DNA from: Petunia secreta
Lineage: Eukaryota; Streptophyta; Magnoliopsida; Solanales; Solanaceae
Direction: 5' to 3'
DNA length: 64,000 nucleotides
Assembly: GCA_029990175.1 (NCBI GenBank)
Contig: JARKIP010000028.1
Location: forward strand, 10,170,501-10,234,500
The notes beneath the pieces were generated by a model that was given only the letters and a program-made list of their open reading frames with translations, was not told the origin of the DNA and made no database searches. Made by a program: the position numbers and the translations under genes. Each line of letters opens with the position of its first letter. Position 1 is the first letter of the stretch. Below, in pieces: positions 45,739 through 57,495 of the stretch.

Positions 45739-46890
45739 ATGTCCGGAGATGTCACCGAAAAACATATCGGGACACTTGCAGAGCTTGATCATAATCATCC
45801 TCTATACCTCCACGCATCAGATACATCAGGAACAGTGCTAATTGCTCTTCAGCTAACTGGATCGGAAAATTACTCCGTTTGGAGCCGGGCAATGAGAATT
45901 GCGATCCTAGGAAGAAATAAGCTAGGGTTTATAGACGGTTCATGCAAAAAGGAAAATTACAATGCGAATCTGGGAAATCAGTAGGAAAGATGCAATGCGA
46001 TAGTACTTTCATGGATCATGAATTGTGTGTCGAAGGAGCTATTCAGTGGAATAGTGTACTCATCGAATGCATATGCAGTGTGGAAGGATCTAGAGGAACG
46101 CTTTGACAAGGTGAATGGATCTAGGTTTTTTCAATTACACAAGGAGATAGCAACAATCAGTCAAGATACTTGTTCAATTTCAGTTTACTATTCGAAACTT
46201 AGATTACTCTGGGATGAATATGAGTGTATAGCACCAGCTCCTGGTTGTGATTGTGAGAAATCACAGGATTATGTGAAACATATGCGTAGACAAAAGCTTA
46301 TGCAGTTTTTAATGGGACTCAATGAGTCATATGAGCAAGCAAGGGAACAGATCTTTATGATGATTCCCATGCCTTCAGTGAATGAGGCTTATGCTATGCT
46401 AATTGATAGAGAGAGTCAGAGATCCATAGCCTGTAACTATACAATGTCACCTAATGATGAAAGGACTGCCTTAATGACTACTAAGAAAGGAAATGCACAG
46501 AAGCCTAAGAGGAATTACAACTTGAAATGTGATTACTGTGATTTGAAAGGTCATACAAGGGATGGATGCTGGAAACTGAATGGATATCCGACTGATTATA
46601 AGCCTAAGAAGAAGGGTGGCAACAATGTTAACTATCAAGGGAATTCTAGTTATTCTGGAATACAGGTTATGGAGGAACTGGTTACTCGGGAAATTCAGGT
46701 TATGGTGGAAATGCTGCCAACTATTATGGTAAAACTGGATATACATGAGGTAATAACAACAGTCAATATGGCAATAATGCTGCATATAATGCTATGACTA
46801 AGGAGAATAATAAGCGAACAGCTCAACACCACAGAGGAACACAAGGCAATGAATACAGGAGGCATAGCACCATACTTCACTGCATAACAA
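45739..46890 (+). pseudogene. Gag of copia 1, with an in-frame stop
   Basis: The frame starts at MSGDVTEKHIG (45739) and shows the copia Gag N-terminus HPLYLHASDTSG and LTGSENYSVWSRAMRIA. A TAG at 45982-45984 interrupts it, after which the same frame continues through LEERFDKVNGSR, a QFLMGLNESYEQAREQI core and one CCHC knuckle, CDYCDLKGHTRDGC (CX2CX4HX4C). The G/Y/N-rich tail runs into a stop at 46797. Gag forms the particle that packages the RNA. The break to the protease frame lies between 46797 and 46970. Confidence 0.85.
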
Positions 46891-46969
46891 TTTGATCAGA
46901 TCCTGAAGTTCATTAATAAGGAGAACACAGTAGACAGTTCAGCAAATATGGCAAACTAGTGCTTTCCTA

Positions 46970-49900
46970 GTGAACTCTAGTGGTAGTAGCTGGATAGTGG
47001 ACACAGGGGCTACTAACCATATGACATATGACATGAACATGCTAACTAATATGACACCAGTCAGTGAGAAGAAAAGAGTGCATTTGCCTAATGGTGATGT
47101 TAAACAGGTTTCACATACAGGATCATGCACAATGCTAGGAGATGAATCTGTTGATGATGTGTTATTCCTCCTAGATTTCAGATATAGTCTGTTGTCAGTA
47201 TCTAAGCTCACCAATGACCTGAATTGCTCAGTCACTTTTTTCCCAAAATTCTGTATGTTTCAGGACCTCTATACTGGGAAGGTAAAGGGGATTGGTAAAG
47301 TGAATGATGGACTCTACCTGCTCCCTCAGGCATCTTTCAAATGTAATAAAGTTACACCAAGAATGGAGGAAAATAGAAGTAATAATGCAGTTCACATAGA
47401 GAAGAATAAAAGCAGCATAAGTACTGGAATAAGTGCAAGATGAGAGAAGATTGATGCTGAGACTTGGCACAAGAGGCTTGGACACACATCCCCTGGAGTG
47501 TTGCAGCAGATTTTTAGATTCACTATCAAAGAATGGAATAGAATTTGTGATGATTGCACTGTATGCCCTTTAGCAAAGCAAACTAGACTGCCTTTCAATA
47601 GAAGTATAACCAGAGCCAAAGCAGTTTTTTATCTTCTACACATAGATGTATGGGGACCATATAATGTTCAGACCATGAATGGAAATATATTTTTCTTAAC
47701 TGTCGTGGATTGTCATTCCAGAATGACATGGTTACATTTGCTTAAATTGAAGAGTGATCTGGTTGTAGTCTTAAGAAAGTTTATCAAAATGGTGCAAACT
47801 CAGTTCAGCAAAACAATTAAGGTAATCAGGACACACAATGGTACAGAGTTCACTAACAAAGAATGTCAAGAATTATTTGAAGAATGTGGCATTCTTCATC
47901 AAAAAACCTGTGTCTACACACCTCAGCAAAATTGGATAGCTGAGAGGAAACTAATGCATATATTATAAATTGCTAGAGGAATCAAGTTTCAAAGCAATAT
48001 GCCTCTGAAATTTTGGGGATACTGTGTTACTGCTGCTGTGTACATCATTAATAGATTCCCATCACCAGTCTTGAAGAATAGGACACCTTATGAGTTACTT
48101 CATAAGAGGAAGCCAAATGTGGCTCTCATGAGTGTGGTAGTATGTCTTTGTTATGTAAAGAGAGCAAATGTGAGTGATAATTTTGAAGGAAGAGCAGTGC
48201 CATCAGTGCTGATGGGTTACTCAGAAGTGAGCAAAGGTTATATCTTGTATGCCTTATCAGATGTCACCTTTTTTGTCAATAGATATGTGGTGTTCAGGGA
48301 ATCAGAATTTTCTTTCACAAAAATCACACAAGGGCAAAGCCATATCTTCCTAGATGATCCACAAGCAGGTTCAGCTGATGATTCAGCTACACTTCATCCA
48401 GCAACAGATATAAAAACAAAACAGATTGATCAAGATGATGTTTCTCTTCATGATGTTGTTGAGAATGACCTTGCAGATCTGCCTTATGATGAAGCAGTTA
48501 TTGTCCCAGCTCCAGCTCAACATGCTGATCATGGCAACATTAATGAACCTCAGAGAACATCTATGAGGGTAAGAAAGCAACCAAGCTGGATGGTTGATTT
48601 TATTACAGCTCAAGCTACCGCAGCATCCAAGACACTCTACCCTATGACTCATTCTGTAGACTATCAATTTCTGCATCCAAAATATCAGGCCTCACTAGCT
48701 GCTTATACATCAGTGGTTGAGCCAAAATCTTTTCAAGAAGCCTCAAAGGATCCCAGATGGGTTGAAGCAATGAGAGCTGAAATACAGGCTTTAGAAGACA
48801 ATAAAACTTGGGAGGTGGTTCCTTTGCCTCCTGGGAAGAAACCAATCGGTTGTAAATAGGTGTTTAAAATTAAACACAAATCAGATGGCACTATTGAAAG
48901 GTTCAAAGCTTGACTAGTTGCAAAGGGTTACAGCCAAAAGGAAGGGCTAGACTACCATGAAACTTTTTCCCATGTGGTAAAAATAGCTACAGTCAGAGCA
49001 GTGATCTCTGTAGCAGCTGCTGAACACTGGCAGGTACACCAAATGGATGTTTACCATGCTTTTTTATAAGAGATTTATATGATGGAGTGTATATGCAATT
49101 GCCAGAGGGATTTGCAAGTCAGGAGGAGTGCAGATTGCAGAACAGACCTGTTTGTTGATTTGTCAAATCACTATATGGGCTTAAGTAAGCTAGTAGACAG
49201 TGGAACCTAAAACTGACAGAAGCATTGATCAGACAGGTATTCTTTCAGAGTCACTTGGACTATTCCTTGTTCACTTAGAGGCAAGGTACAAGCATTGTCA
49301 TCATCCTGGTGTATGTGGATGACATGCTCATCACAGGAAATGACATCAACCTAATAGAAGCTACTAAAGTTGATTTGGAAAATGCATTCAGAATCAAAGA
49401 TCTTGGGGAGCTGAAGTTTTTTTTTTTTTTTTTTGGATAGAATTCAGCAGATCAAGCAGAGGGATTTTGATGAACCAGAGAAAATATGCTCAGGAGTTGA
49501 TAGCTGATCTTGGGCTGAGTGGAGCAAAACCAGCATGGACTCCACTGGACAGCAATCAGAAGTTTACTACAAAAGAGTTGGATGCGCTTATAAGTGTAGA
49601 AGATGATGACTTTCTGGAAGACAAAGGAAAGTATCAGAGATTGATTAGGAAGCTGCTATATAGGACCTTAACCAGACTGGATATAGCATTTGCAGTCCAG
49701 ACACTTAGCCAATTTATGCAACAACTCAAGAAATCACATTAGGAGGCAGCTCTGAGAGTTGTAAAGTATATAAAGAGAGCATCTGGAATGGGGATTCTGA
49801 TAAATAATGAGAAGAACAAGAGGTTAACTGCTTACTGTGATGTAGATTGGGCATCATGTCCTAATACAAAAAAGATCAGTTACAGGATTTTTTGTAAAGC

Positions 49901-50362
49901 ATGGGAATATAGGAGCAGAGGCAGAATATAGGAGCATGGCTACCACTATGTCAGAGTTAGTCTGGATTACAAGAATACAATCTCAAGGAGTTCAGCAGAG
50001 GCAGAATATAGGAGCATGGCTGCCACTATGTCAGAGTTAGTCTGGATTACAAGATTGTTCAGAGAGTTAGGGCAAAGGTGGAGTTGCCTGTACATTTGTT
50101 CTGTGACAACAAAGCAGCACTGCAGATAGCTACTAATCCTGTATTTCATGAGAGAACAAAGCACATAGAGATAGATTGTCATTTCATCAGAGAGAAAGTA
50201 CAACAGGGAATAGTAGTAACAAGGTACATTGGTACTAAGGAGCAACATGCTGACATATTAACCAAGACTTTACCAAGGGCGCAACATGAGTACCTAGTTT
50301 TTAAGCTGGGAGTACTTAACATCGTTGCACCTACCAGTTTGAGGGGGAGTGTAGAAATATAG
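46970..50362 (+). pseudogene. Pol of copia 1: protease - integrase - RT - RNase H, broken
   Basis: The protease active-site motif WIVDTGATNHMT is at about 47000. The GAG-pre-integrase motif WHKRLGHTSPG follows (about 47466), then the integrase core with HIDVWGPY, VVDCHSRMTWLH and a changed catalytic stretch RTHNGTEF, where D is expected at the H, then TPQQNWIAERK, where G is usual at W. Stops occur at 47441-47443 and 47966-47968. The RT begins around 48760 (WVEAMRAEIQALEDNKTWEVVPLP) and meets a stop at 48857-48859. From there to 49440 it is split over several frames, with VYVDDMLITG still readable at about 49309-49338. The RNase H C-terminus is readable in 50078-50362 (CDNKAALQIATNPVFHERTKH, ADILTKTL). 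A segment of about 65 bp is duplicated at about 49915-50055. Confidence 0.88.
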
Positions 50363-50677
50363 AAGTGTACAAATGGTTTACTTGCATCAAATACAGTGTA
50401 TAAGTTATTTAATATTAGCTAGCTTTAGAATTAGTTGAATTAAGTTGTAATAGGTCAGTGGAGTTAGTGATTGTGTTGCTGACTGTGCATAGTTAATTAG
50501 GATATTTTTGAGTTAGTTAGTCCAACTGTAATCTGCATAAAGTTTAGGGAGCAAGCTTAGTATGAGTACAGTGTCCATTTTTTACCTATTCCAACTTTCT
50601 CTCTCTACTTCTCTCTAATTAAACTTCAATCTCTCTTATTAGCTAAGAACACACTCACTTTAATTACAATTTCCACC
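50350..50677 (+). repeat. 3' LTR of copia 1
   Basis: 328 bp. It carries an extra stretch of about 30 bp near 50538-50570 (AAGTTTAGGGAGCAAGCTTA region), absent from the 5' LTR, and a few further small differences. Confidence 0.9.
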
Positions 50678-51385
50678 GTCTCCATTTTTCCCAAGTAATC
50701 TTGATTGGATAGGTGACATGTGTATCCTTTTAAAATTAATGGTCTAGATTTTACTAATTAAAATAAAATTCTAACCATGGTTAGATGAGTAAACCGCAAT
50801 TTTGTCATAAACACACAGAATTATATGAAAGACACCTTTTTTTTTCTTTGGTCGTATTTTGTTGTTGTTTGTTTTTTTTTCCTAAGAACAAAATCTAAAA
50901 GAATACAAAACATAAAAACCCATTCTATCCCCACTTTCAGAAAGTTTCTTGGAAACAAGAACTCCATACTTGTCATTATAAAAATATAAGCAGAGCTTCG
51001 TGCAAATCATTAGAAGGACACTAAGTTTTTAATTTCCAAGGAGCACTACGCAAATGAAATTTATCAAACATCATTTGACCAAAAATTCAATGTTTTTTCT
51101 GTCTTCTTTTTTTCTTTCTTTATAATTTGGTGGTTAGGTTTTTTTGAAGTATAGGAGAAGAAAATTGATGTTTATAACTAATTCGATGGTTGGGTTTAAT
51201 TGTAGTAAAAAGTTAATTTTTGTAGCATAAAGTTAATTTTGGGAAAGAAATCATACATATTTTAGGCTAAATAAATTTGCTACTTTATTTTAGTTAAATA
51301 AAATCTAGACCACTAATTATAAAAGGATTACACATGTTATTCATTTAAGTAATAATTTAAGGAAAATGGAGACAAGTGAAATGGA

Positions 51386-52360
51386 GTAGAGTCAGTTCAA
51401 AAATTTTCCTGTCACTACACTACAATATTTTCATATATTAAGAGGACTAACAATTCATATAGACACGCGAGTAGAATTCATTTTCATTCTATTTATGAAG
51501 TATAATTTTTGGACGAATAAAATTCAATTAAACCCCCTAGTGTCCTCCAAGCTCGGGCCCTGTCCAATATATATCATCTTGATCGATCGATTGAAGTGCT
51601 TATTTAAAATATCAAAAAGCAATTATGTAAATCACAAAGGTTTATAATTTAGTGGTACGTATCAAATTTTTTTATAAAGTAAGTGCATTTAATTGTTTTT
51701 CAATATCCCATTTTCCTTTCTCGTGTAATATAATAACAAAACATTTGAAAGTCGATGATGTGGGAACAAGCATGACGAGCGAGCCCTGCCAATCAATCAC
51801 AGGTTTGCGGCAAAAAATTGTATGTTTTCCTCTCAGCTACAAGTGTATGTCCAGGAGTATCAAGTCTTCCTCAGTGACTGATAAAAGAATCCAAGCAAAA
51901 AACCATGAGAATTGAACAACCTGAAAACAAGGTAGAAGTGGACACATACTTTTCGTACTATATATCCTCAGAAATAGCAAAACCATCTTTCTTGGAAGAG
52001 AAAACAAAAAATATGTCCTGACAAAACCATGGTTTTCACAATTAGGTTATTGCCAGTACAACGTGGTATTGAGACCACAAGATACCATATCAGAACAGAT
52101 ATTTTATTTAAAGCTAGCCTTCCAAGGCTGCTGCAGAGATATGGGAAGAATAAAAAAGATGTTTTAGATTTAATCAAAGGTGAGCTCCTCTTGGAAGGGC
52201 GTGGAATGCAATCAAGAATGTTCGGTTAATGAAACAAGTGAAAATCATACATAGGAGATTAAGAGTTAAATTTTAGTAGCGACAAAAATATTTTATGTGA
52301 TTTTTCTGCACTTAGTTAAGTGCATGATTGTGTTGATGGAAGATAGAAGGGTGGAGGATT
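51386..52360. other. Intergenic, no gene recognised
   Basis: AT-rich sequence. The 66-codon ORF at 52029-52229 (LPRLLQRYGKNKKDVLDLI) and the 87-codon ORF at 51652-51915 have no recognised domain, splice context or flanking exons. I treat them as chance. Confidence 0.35.
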
Positions 52361-52652
52361 GTCCAAAGCTTATATGGGCATCTTGCCCTTTCTTTTTCAC
52401 CAATGTGGGACACATTCCCACACTACAACACACTTCAACACCCCCGCACGGCCAGCCATACCCACATGGGTGGCCCGTGGACCACGTGCTCAAAGGGAGG
52501 CGGCCGGGGTCTTTGCCTGACTCTGATACCATGATAAAATCAGAGCCCGGGCCCACACACCCGGGCACAACAAACTCAGGCGTCCATCACACGGGCAACC
52601 ACACACATACGGGCGCCCACATAAGTTTGGACTTAACCCACACCCCAAAAGC
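52360..52652 (-). mobile_element. GC-rich retroelement-like block with a minus-strand primer-site motif
   Basis: The stretch is far richer in G+C than its neighbours (CCCGCACGGCCAGCC, GGAGGCGGCCGGGG, AGCCCGGGCCCACAC). CTCTGATACCATGA at 52521-52534 is the complement of a tRNA-Met primer site (TGGTATCAGAG). CAATGTGGGACACATTCCCACAC at 52401 contains an inverted pair. This arrangement is common in dispersed plant repeats of TRIM/copia origin. No second LTR was found, so it is a fragment or an unrecognised class. Copia 2 begins at its right edge. Confidence 0.4.
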
Positions 52653-52872
52653 TAATGAAGGTTATATTGTGAATAGATTAGATATGTAAATAGTTAGTTA
52701 TGTAAATTATATTGGGCCAAGCCCGTTAAGTTTACTTGGTTCCTAAGTTAGGTTTAGGTTTTCTCTTGTTTAAATAGGGGACTCCCTCCATCAATGAAAG
52801 CAAGAGTTTTTCACCCAAATCTTATTCCTCTTGTGTGAGTGTGTTCGGTTTCTTGGCGTGTTCGGTTTTACA
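52653..52872 (+). repeat. 5' LTR of copia 2
   Basis: 220 bp; ends in TTTTACA directly before the primer site. Where the 3' LTR has TATAAATA, this copy has TTTAAATA (GTTTAAATAGGGG). Confidence 0.9.
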
Positions 52873-52913
52873 TGGTATCAGAGCCATCGTGAAACTCTTC
52901 AAGTAGAAAAGTA

Positions 52914-54068
52914 ATGGAGGCTCCAAAAGGTGATGCTACAGTCGTACGGAAGACAATCTGTCTGTACGATATCACCTCGAATGATAATCCTGGTTTGATT
53001 ATCACACAGGTCCAGTTGACCAGTGAAAACTATGAGGAATGGGCGCGGTCGGTTAGAACGGCGCTGCGTGTAAGGAAGAAGTTTGGTTTTGTTGACGGAT
53101 CGATAGAGATGCCCGATGAAAAGTCGATCGATTATGAGGACTGGTGGACTATCAATTCTCTTCTGGTGTTGTGGATTAGGAATTCGATCGAGCCTACTCT
53201 TCAGACCACCATATCACACATGGAAGTGGCGAAAGATCTGTGGGATAGTATTCGAGAACGTTTCTCCGTGGGAAACGGACCTCGTATTCAAGAATTGAAA
53301 GCAGCTTTGGCCGGTTGTAAGCAAAAGGGATTAACTATTGCTGCTTACTATGGAAAACTGGCTATGTTGTGGGAAGAACTAGGAAATTGTGATAAGTTTC
53401 CAACTTGTTCGTGTGGAAACTGCACTTGCAATCTAAAGGTTGCACTGGAGAAGAAAAGGGAAGATGATAGGGTTCACTTATTTCTTATGGGTCTGGATGA
53501 AAGCCTTTATGGAACCGTCCGTTCCAATCTCTTGGCTCAGGATCCGCTGCCATCGATGAATCAAGTCTACCAAAAGGTAATCCAAGATGAACGGGTCAAA
53601 GGGATGGCACGAACTCAGGAAGAACGAGAGGAGGTGACAACATTTGCTGCACAACGATCACAGCCACCGAAGACAGGCTATATAGAGTGTCACTTGTGTG
53701 ATCGAGGAGGACCTCCTCCGGAACGCTGCTATGAAGTTATTGGTTATCCGGAGGGGTGGGTGCATTATCCGAAGCAAAGTTCTTCGAATGGAGGACGTGG
53801 CAGAGGAAGAGCTGAAGGTAACAGATGTGGAAGAGGTCGTGGATATCAACAGTTTGGTTCGAATGCTGGTCGAGGACGTGGCAATAATCGAGCAAATGTT
53901 GCTCAAGATGAGCTCGAGAATGGAGAAAACGGACACATGAGTGTGCCCGGACAAACTAACTTGTCCGGAATAACAGGTGATCAGTTGCAGATGCCGTTCG
54001 ATTTGCTGAAAAAGGAGAAGGCAAGCACAAGTGAACCATCGATCGGTAAGAAAATTCATCTTTCATAG
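52914..54068 (+). pseudogene. Gag (and start of the Gag-Pol frame) of copia 2
   Basis: A 384-codon open frame starting at MEAPKGDATVV, 30 bp after the primer site. Copia Gag features: LTSENYEEWARSVRTALR, KKFGFVDGS, WDSIRERFSVGNGPRIQEL and a conserved CDKFPTCSCGNCTC segment. The expected zinc knuckle is CHLCDRGGPPPERC, in which the histidine of CX2CX4HX4C is proline, so it should not bind zinc normally. An R/G-rich tail (GRGRGRAEGN, GRGRGNNRAN) follows. The frame stops at TAG 54066-54068, directly before the protease motif; the protease frame is unshifted, so this stop interrupts a single Gag-Pol polyprotein. Confidence 0.87.
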
Positions 54069-57000
54069 ATTATTGACACGGGGGCGTCAAATCACATGAC
54101 CGGTCAGATAAGTGCTTTGGAGAATTTACGAACAATACCAAAGTGTCCGGTAGGTTTACCGAACGGAAGCAGTACGATGGCGACTTAGGAAGGATCCATC
54201 AGATTTACCGAAGACATGGTTCTTCATGGAGTGTTATATGTGCCCGAAATGACTTGCAATTTGATTTCTGTGTCTCAATTAATTGATCAAGTTGGTTGCA
54301 ATGTAAATTTCACTAATGATTTATGTGTTATGCAGGACCGGGCTACGGGGAAGTTAATTGGAGCGGGTGAACAAAAGAACGGACTCTACTACTTTCGGAT
54401 GATACCCGTGGTGAAAGCTGTGAAGGTCGATGTGGTAGATTTGTGGCATCAAAGGTTGGGACATCCTTCGATGCAAGTAACAAAATCTCTTTCAGTTTTA
54501 GAAGATAGTGGGAAAGGTAGCTTAGAAGAAAAACAATGTGATGTAAGCCTTAGGCAAAGCAAACTAAAAATGTATTTCCTTTGAGTAATAATAAAGCTGC
54601 TGAACCTTTTGATTTAGTTCATTGTGACTTGTGGGGTCCTTATAGAACTGAGTCTTCGTGTGGTGCATCATATTTTTTTACTGTTGTTGATGGTTGTTCA
54701 CGAGGAGTATGGGTGTTCTTGTTAGTTGATAAGAGAGAGGTCGGACAAAAATTGAAAGTTTTCTTTGCAATGGTAGAAAGACAATTCAATAAATGGGTTA
54801 AGTGCGTTAGGAGTGATAATGGAACCAAATTTATAAGTCTGAAAGGGTATTTTCTCGAACAAGGGATCTTGTTCCAAACTTCTTGTGTAAGGACACCCCA
54901 GCAAAATGGTAGAGTTGAACGGAAACATAGACATATCTTAAACGTGGCACGGGCGCTACGTTTTCAAGCCAATTTACCAATTGACTTCTGGGGAGAATGT
55001 GTGATGACGACATGTTATTTGATTAATCGGACACCCACTAAGTTATTAAATGGGAAGACACCTTACGATATCTTGATGGGTGTGACACCGAATTATGATC
55101 AGTTGAGGGTGTTCGGTTGCTTATGTTATGCTCGCAATCACGAACGAACAAGTGACAAGTTCAAAAGTAGGAGTCGTCGATGCGTGTTTTTGGGTTATCC
55201 AAATAGGAAGAAAGCGTGGAAGGTGTATGATTTGGAGGCAAAGGAGTTTGTGTTCTCAAGGGATGTGGTGTTTTACGAAAAGAAATTTTCGTTCGCATCC
55301 AAGGAGACTGAGGACGAAAAATGGAGACAAGATACGGTTCTTGTCACCGTAGCATTGGAGGAGGAAGAGGAGAGTGTGCGATAAAGAGGGGGTATTGAAC
55401 CCGAAGTCATGACTCCGAAAATTGAACCCGAAGCGATGACTCCGGAAGCTGAACCTGAAGTTGTTCCCGAAGTTGAACCCGAAGAGATGGGTCGTGGAAA
55501 ACGAACTAAGAAAGAGAATATCTTGATGAGAGACTTTGTTACTAATACGGTCCAAAAGATGAGTCACCGGGTATCGTCCTGTGTTCGAAAGTCTGATTGT
55601 TCATCCGTTTCTCAACAACCCTCTGGTAAGCCTTATCCTCTAGCACAATATGTCAATTGTGATAATTTCTCTTCGAAACATGTGAATTTTCTTGCAGCCA
55701 TAACGCAAGGACATGAGCCTACCTCCTATTCGGAGGCGGTGAAAAATGAAAAATGAAGAACAACCATGGGGGAAGAATTGAAGGTATTGGAAGCGAACAA
55801 AACTTGGGAGATAGTTCGCTTACCTACGGGGAAGAAGGCTCTCGGATGCCGATGGGTATATAAGATAAAGTACAACTCGGATGGAACTATTGAAAGGTAC
55901 AAAGCAAGACTAGTGATTTTTGGGAATCATCAAATCGAAGGAGTTGATTACACGGAGACATTTGCACCGGTTGCAAAGATGGTGACTGTCCGAGTTTTTC
56001 TGGCCGTAGCAGCTGCCAAAAATTGGGAATTACATCAGATGGACGTGCACAATGCATTTTTGCATGGTGATCTTCACGAGGAAGTATATATGAAATTGCC
56101 ACCGGAACATCGCATGAATGGGAGAGGAACTGTGTGTCGCCTTCGAAAATCATTGTATGGTTTAAAACAAGCTCCCAGGTGTTGGTTTGCGAAGTTGTCT
56201 GCTACTCTTAAGCAATATGGGGTTCGACAATCATATTCGGATTACTCATTATTTACGATGAAGAAGGGAAATGTGCATTTGAATGTGCTCGTTTATGTGG
56301 ATGATCTAATCATATCTGGTAATGATTCGAAGGCAATTCAAATTTTTAAGTTGTATCTTTCGACATGTTTCCATATAAAGGATTTAGGTGCCTTGAAATA
56401 CTTCTTGGGAGTTGAAGTGGCAAGAGCTCCAAAGGGAATCTTCTTGTATCAGAAGAAGTATGCATTGGATATCATATCGGAAGCAGGCTTGTTGGGAGCA
56501 AAACCGGTTGGTACACCGATAGAACAAAACCATCGCTTGGTACTTGCGACTGGTCGTTTTGTCAAAGATCCTGAACGCTATCGGTGACTGGTTAGAAGAT
56601 TGATTTACTTGTGTTTTACGCGACCGGATTTGTCCTATAGTGTGCATGTGTTGTCGCAATTCATGCAGAGTCCCCGTATTGAGCATATGGAAGCGGCACT
56701 TAGGGTTGTTCGATATTTGAAAGGCTGTCCGGGGCAAAGCATCGTATTTAATTCTCAGTGTGATCTGAGGTTGCATAGGTGGTGTGACTCCGATTGGGCA
56801 GGTTGTCCGTTGACGCGTCGATCGTTAACAGGGTGGTATGTGTCGTTAGGGGACTCACCGATATCTTGGCGAACGAAGAAGCAACAGATCGTGTCGAGGT
56901 CCTCCGCCGAGGCAGAGTATCGATCGATGGCGATAATTGTGTGTGAATTGAAGTGGTTGAAAGGGATATTATGGAACCTTGGAATCGATCACACCTCTCC

Positions 57001-57265
57001 GATGAATTTGAAGTGTGACAGTCAAGCAGCGTTATATATTGCTCGGAATCCTGTCTTTCACGAACGCACTAAATACATCGAAGTCGACTGTCACTTTGTT
57101 CGGAATGAAATTATCGGAGGAATCATTCGTCCCAACTATGTGCCTACGACCACACAACTTGCTGATATTTTTACGAAGGCGCTGGGACGTGCCCAGTTCG
57201 AATACTTCCTTAACAAGTGTGGGCATAAAGAACCCTCACGCTCCAACTTGGGGGGGGGGGGGTAA
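54069..57265 (+). pseudogene. Pol of copia 2: protease - integrase - RT - RNase H, few lesions
   Basis: IIDTGASNHMTG (protease) follows the Gag stop. TAG at 54186-54188 is a second stop, and LWHQRLGHPSM marks the pre-integrase region. One frameshift lies at about 54545-54580. The next frame holds the integrase: HCDLWGPYRTESS, FFTVVDGCSRGVW, RSDNGTKF (E usual at K; the catalytic D is kept) and TPQQNGRVERKHRHILN. The frame then stays the same to the end, broken by stops at about 55382-55384, 55754-55756 and 56585-56587. The RT is well preserved: NKTWEIVRLPTGKKALGCRW, QMDVHNAFLHGDL, LYGLKQAPRCW and VYVDDLIISGND. RNase H: CDSDWAGCPLTRRSLTGW, SRSSAEAEYRSM, LKCDSQAALYIARNP and HERTKYIEVDCHF. It would have copied and integrated the element; it is now inactive. 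Confidence 0.9.
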
Positions 57266-57495
57266 TGAAGGTTATATTGTGAATAGATTAGATATATAAA
57301 TAGTTAGTTATGTAAATTGTATATTGGGTCAAGCCCGTTAAGTTTACTTGGTTCCTAAATTAGATTTAGGTTTTCTCTAGGTTTTCTCTTGTATAAATAG
57401 GGGACTCCCTCCATCAATAAAAGCAAGAGTTTTTCACCCAAATCTTATTCCTCTTGTGTGAGTGTGTTCGATTTCTTGGCGTGTTCGATTTTACG
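57263..57495 (+). repeat. 3' LTR of copia 2
   Basis: 233 bp, with TATAAATA at 57392-57399. It carries an 11-bp tandem duplication (GGTTTTCTCTA-type) and a 2-bp insertion relative to the 5' LTR. Most substitutions are G in the 5' LTR versus A here. Confidence 0.9.

Larger units (their letters stand above)
45346..50677 (+). mobile_element. Ty1/copia retrotransposon 1, decayed
   Basis: 5' LTR 45346-45641 and 3' LTR 50350-50677 are flanked by a perfect 5-bp duplication GTCTC (45341-45345, 50678-50682). The primer site TGGTATCAGAGC (45642-45653) matches the initiator tRNA-Met 3' end. A purine tract TTGAGGGGGAG precedes the 3' LTR. The domain order Gag, protease, integrase, reverse transcriptase, RNase H is that of copia. 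Several stops, frameshifts, an 18-T run and an internal duplication make it inactive. LTRs differ by roughly 5% by eye plus one indel of about 30 bp. Confidence 0.93.
45328..51385. mobile_element. TIR element (about 0.7 kb) split by a copia insertion
   Basis: Without the copia element and one GTCTC copy, 45328-45345 joins 50683-51385. The left arm reads TCCATTTCACTTAGTCTCCA. The right end, on the other strand (from 51385), reads TCCATTTCACTTGTCTCCA. The inverted match continues about 100 bp inward (ACATGTGTATCCTTTTAAAA and GGTCTAGATTTTA near 50718-50760, complement at 51295-51345). No transposase and no convincing target duplication were found, so the superfamily is open. Confidence 0.6.
52653..57495 (+). 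mobile_element. Ty1/copia retrotransposon 2, nearly complete
   Basis: 5' LTR 52653-52872 (220 bp) and 3' LTR 57263-57495 (233 bp), both beginning (TAA)TGAAGGTTATATTG. The primer site TGGTATCAGAGC is at 52873-52884, and a polypurine tract ending in 13 G is at 57250-57262. Gag and Pol are in the usual copia order, and only about five in-frame stops and one frameshift are visible. No target duplication could be found: flanks read AAAGC on the left and GTAGC on the right, so the ends may have changed or recombination may have occurred. LTRs differ at about 9 positions plus two indels. Confidence 0.93.

Noticed and set aside
52029..52229. 66-codon ORF as a small gene or exon
   Set aside because: No recognisable family, splice sites or neighbours; length within chance expectation.
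52297..52689. 130-codon plus-strand ORF as a gene
   Set aside because: It spans the GC-rich repeat block and runs into the copia 2 LTR; GC-rich DNA simply has few stops. No domain is seen.
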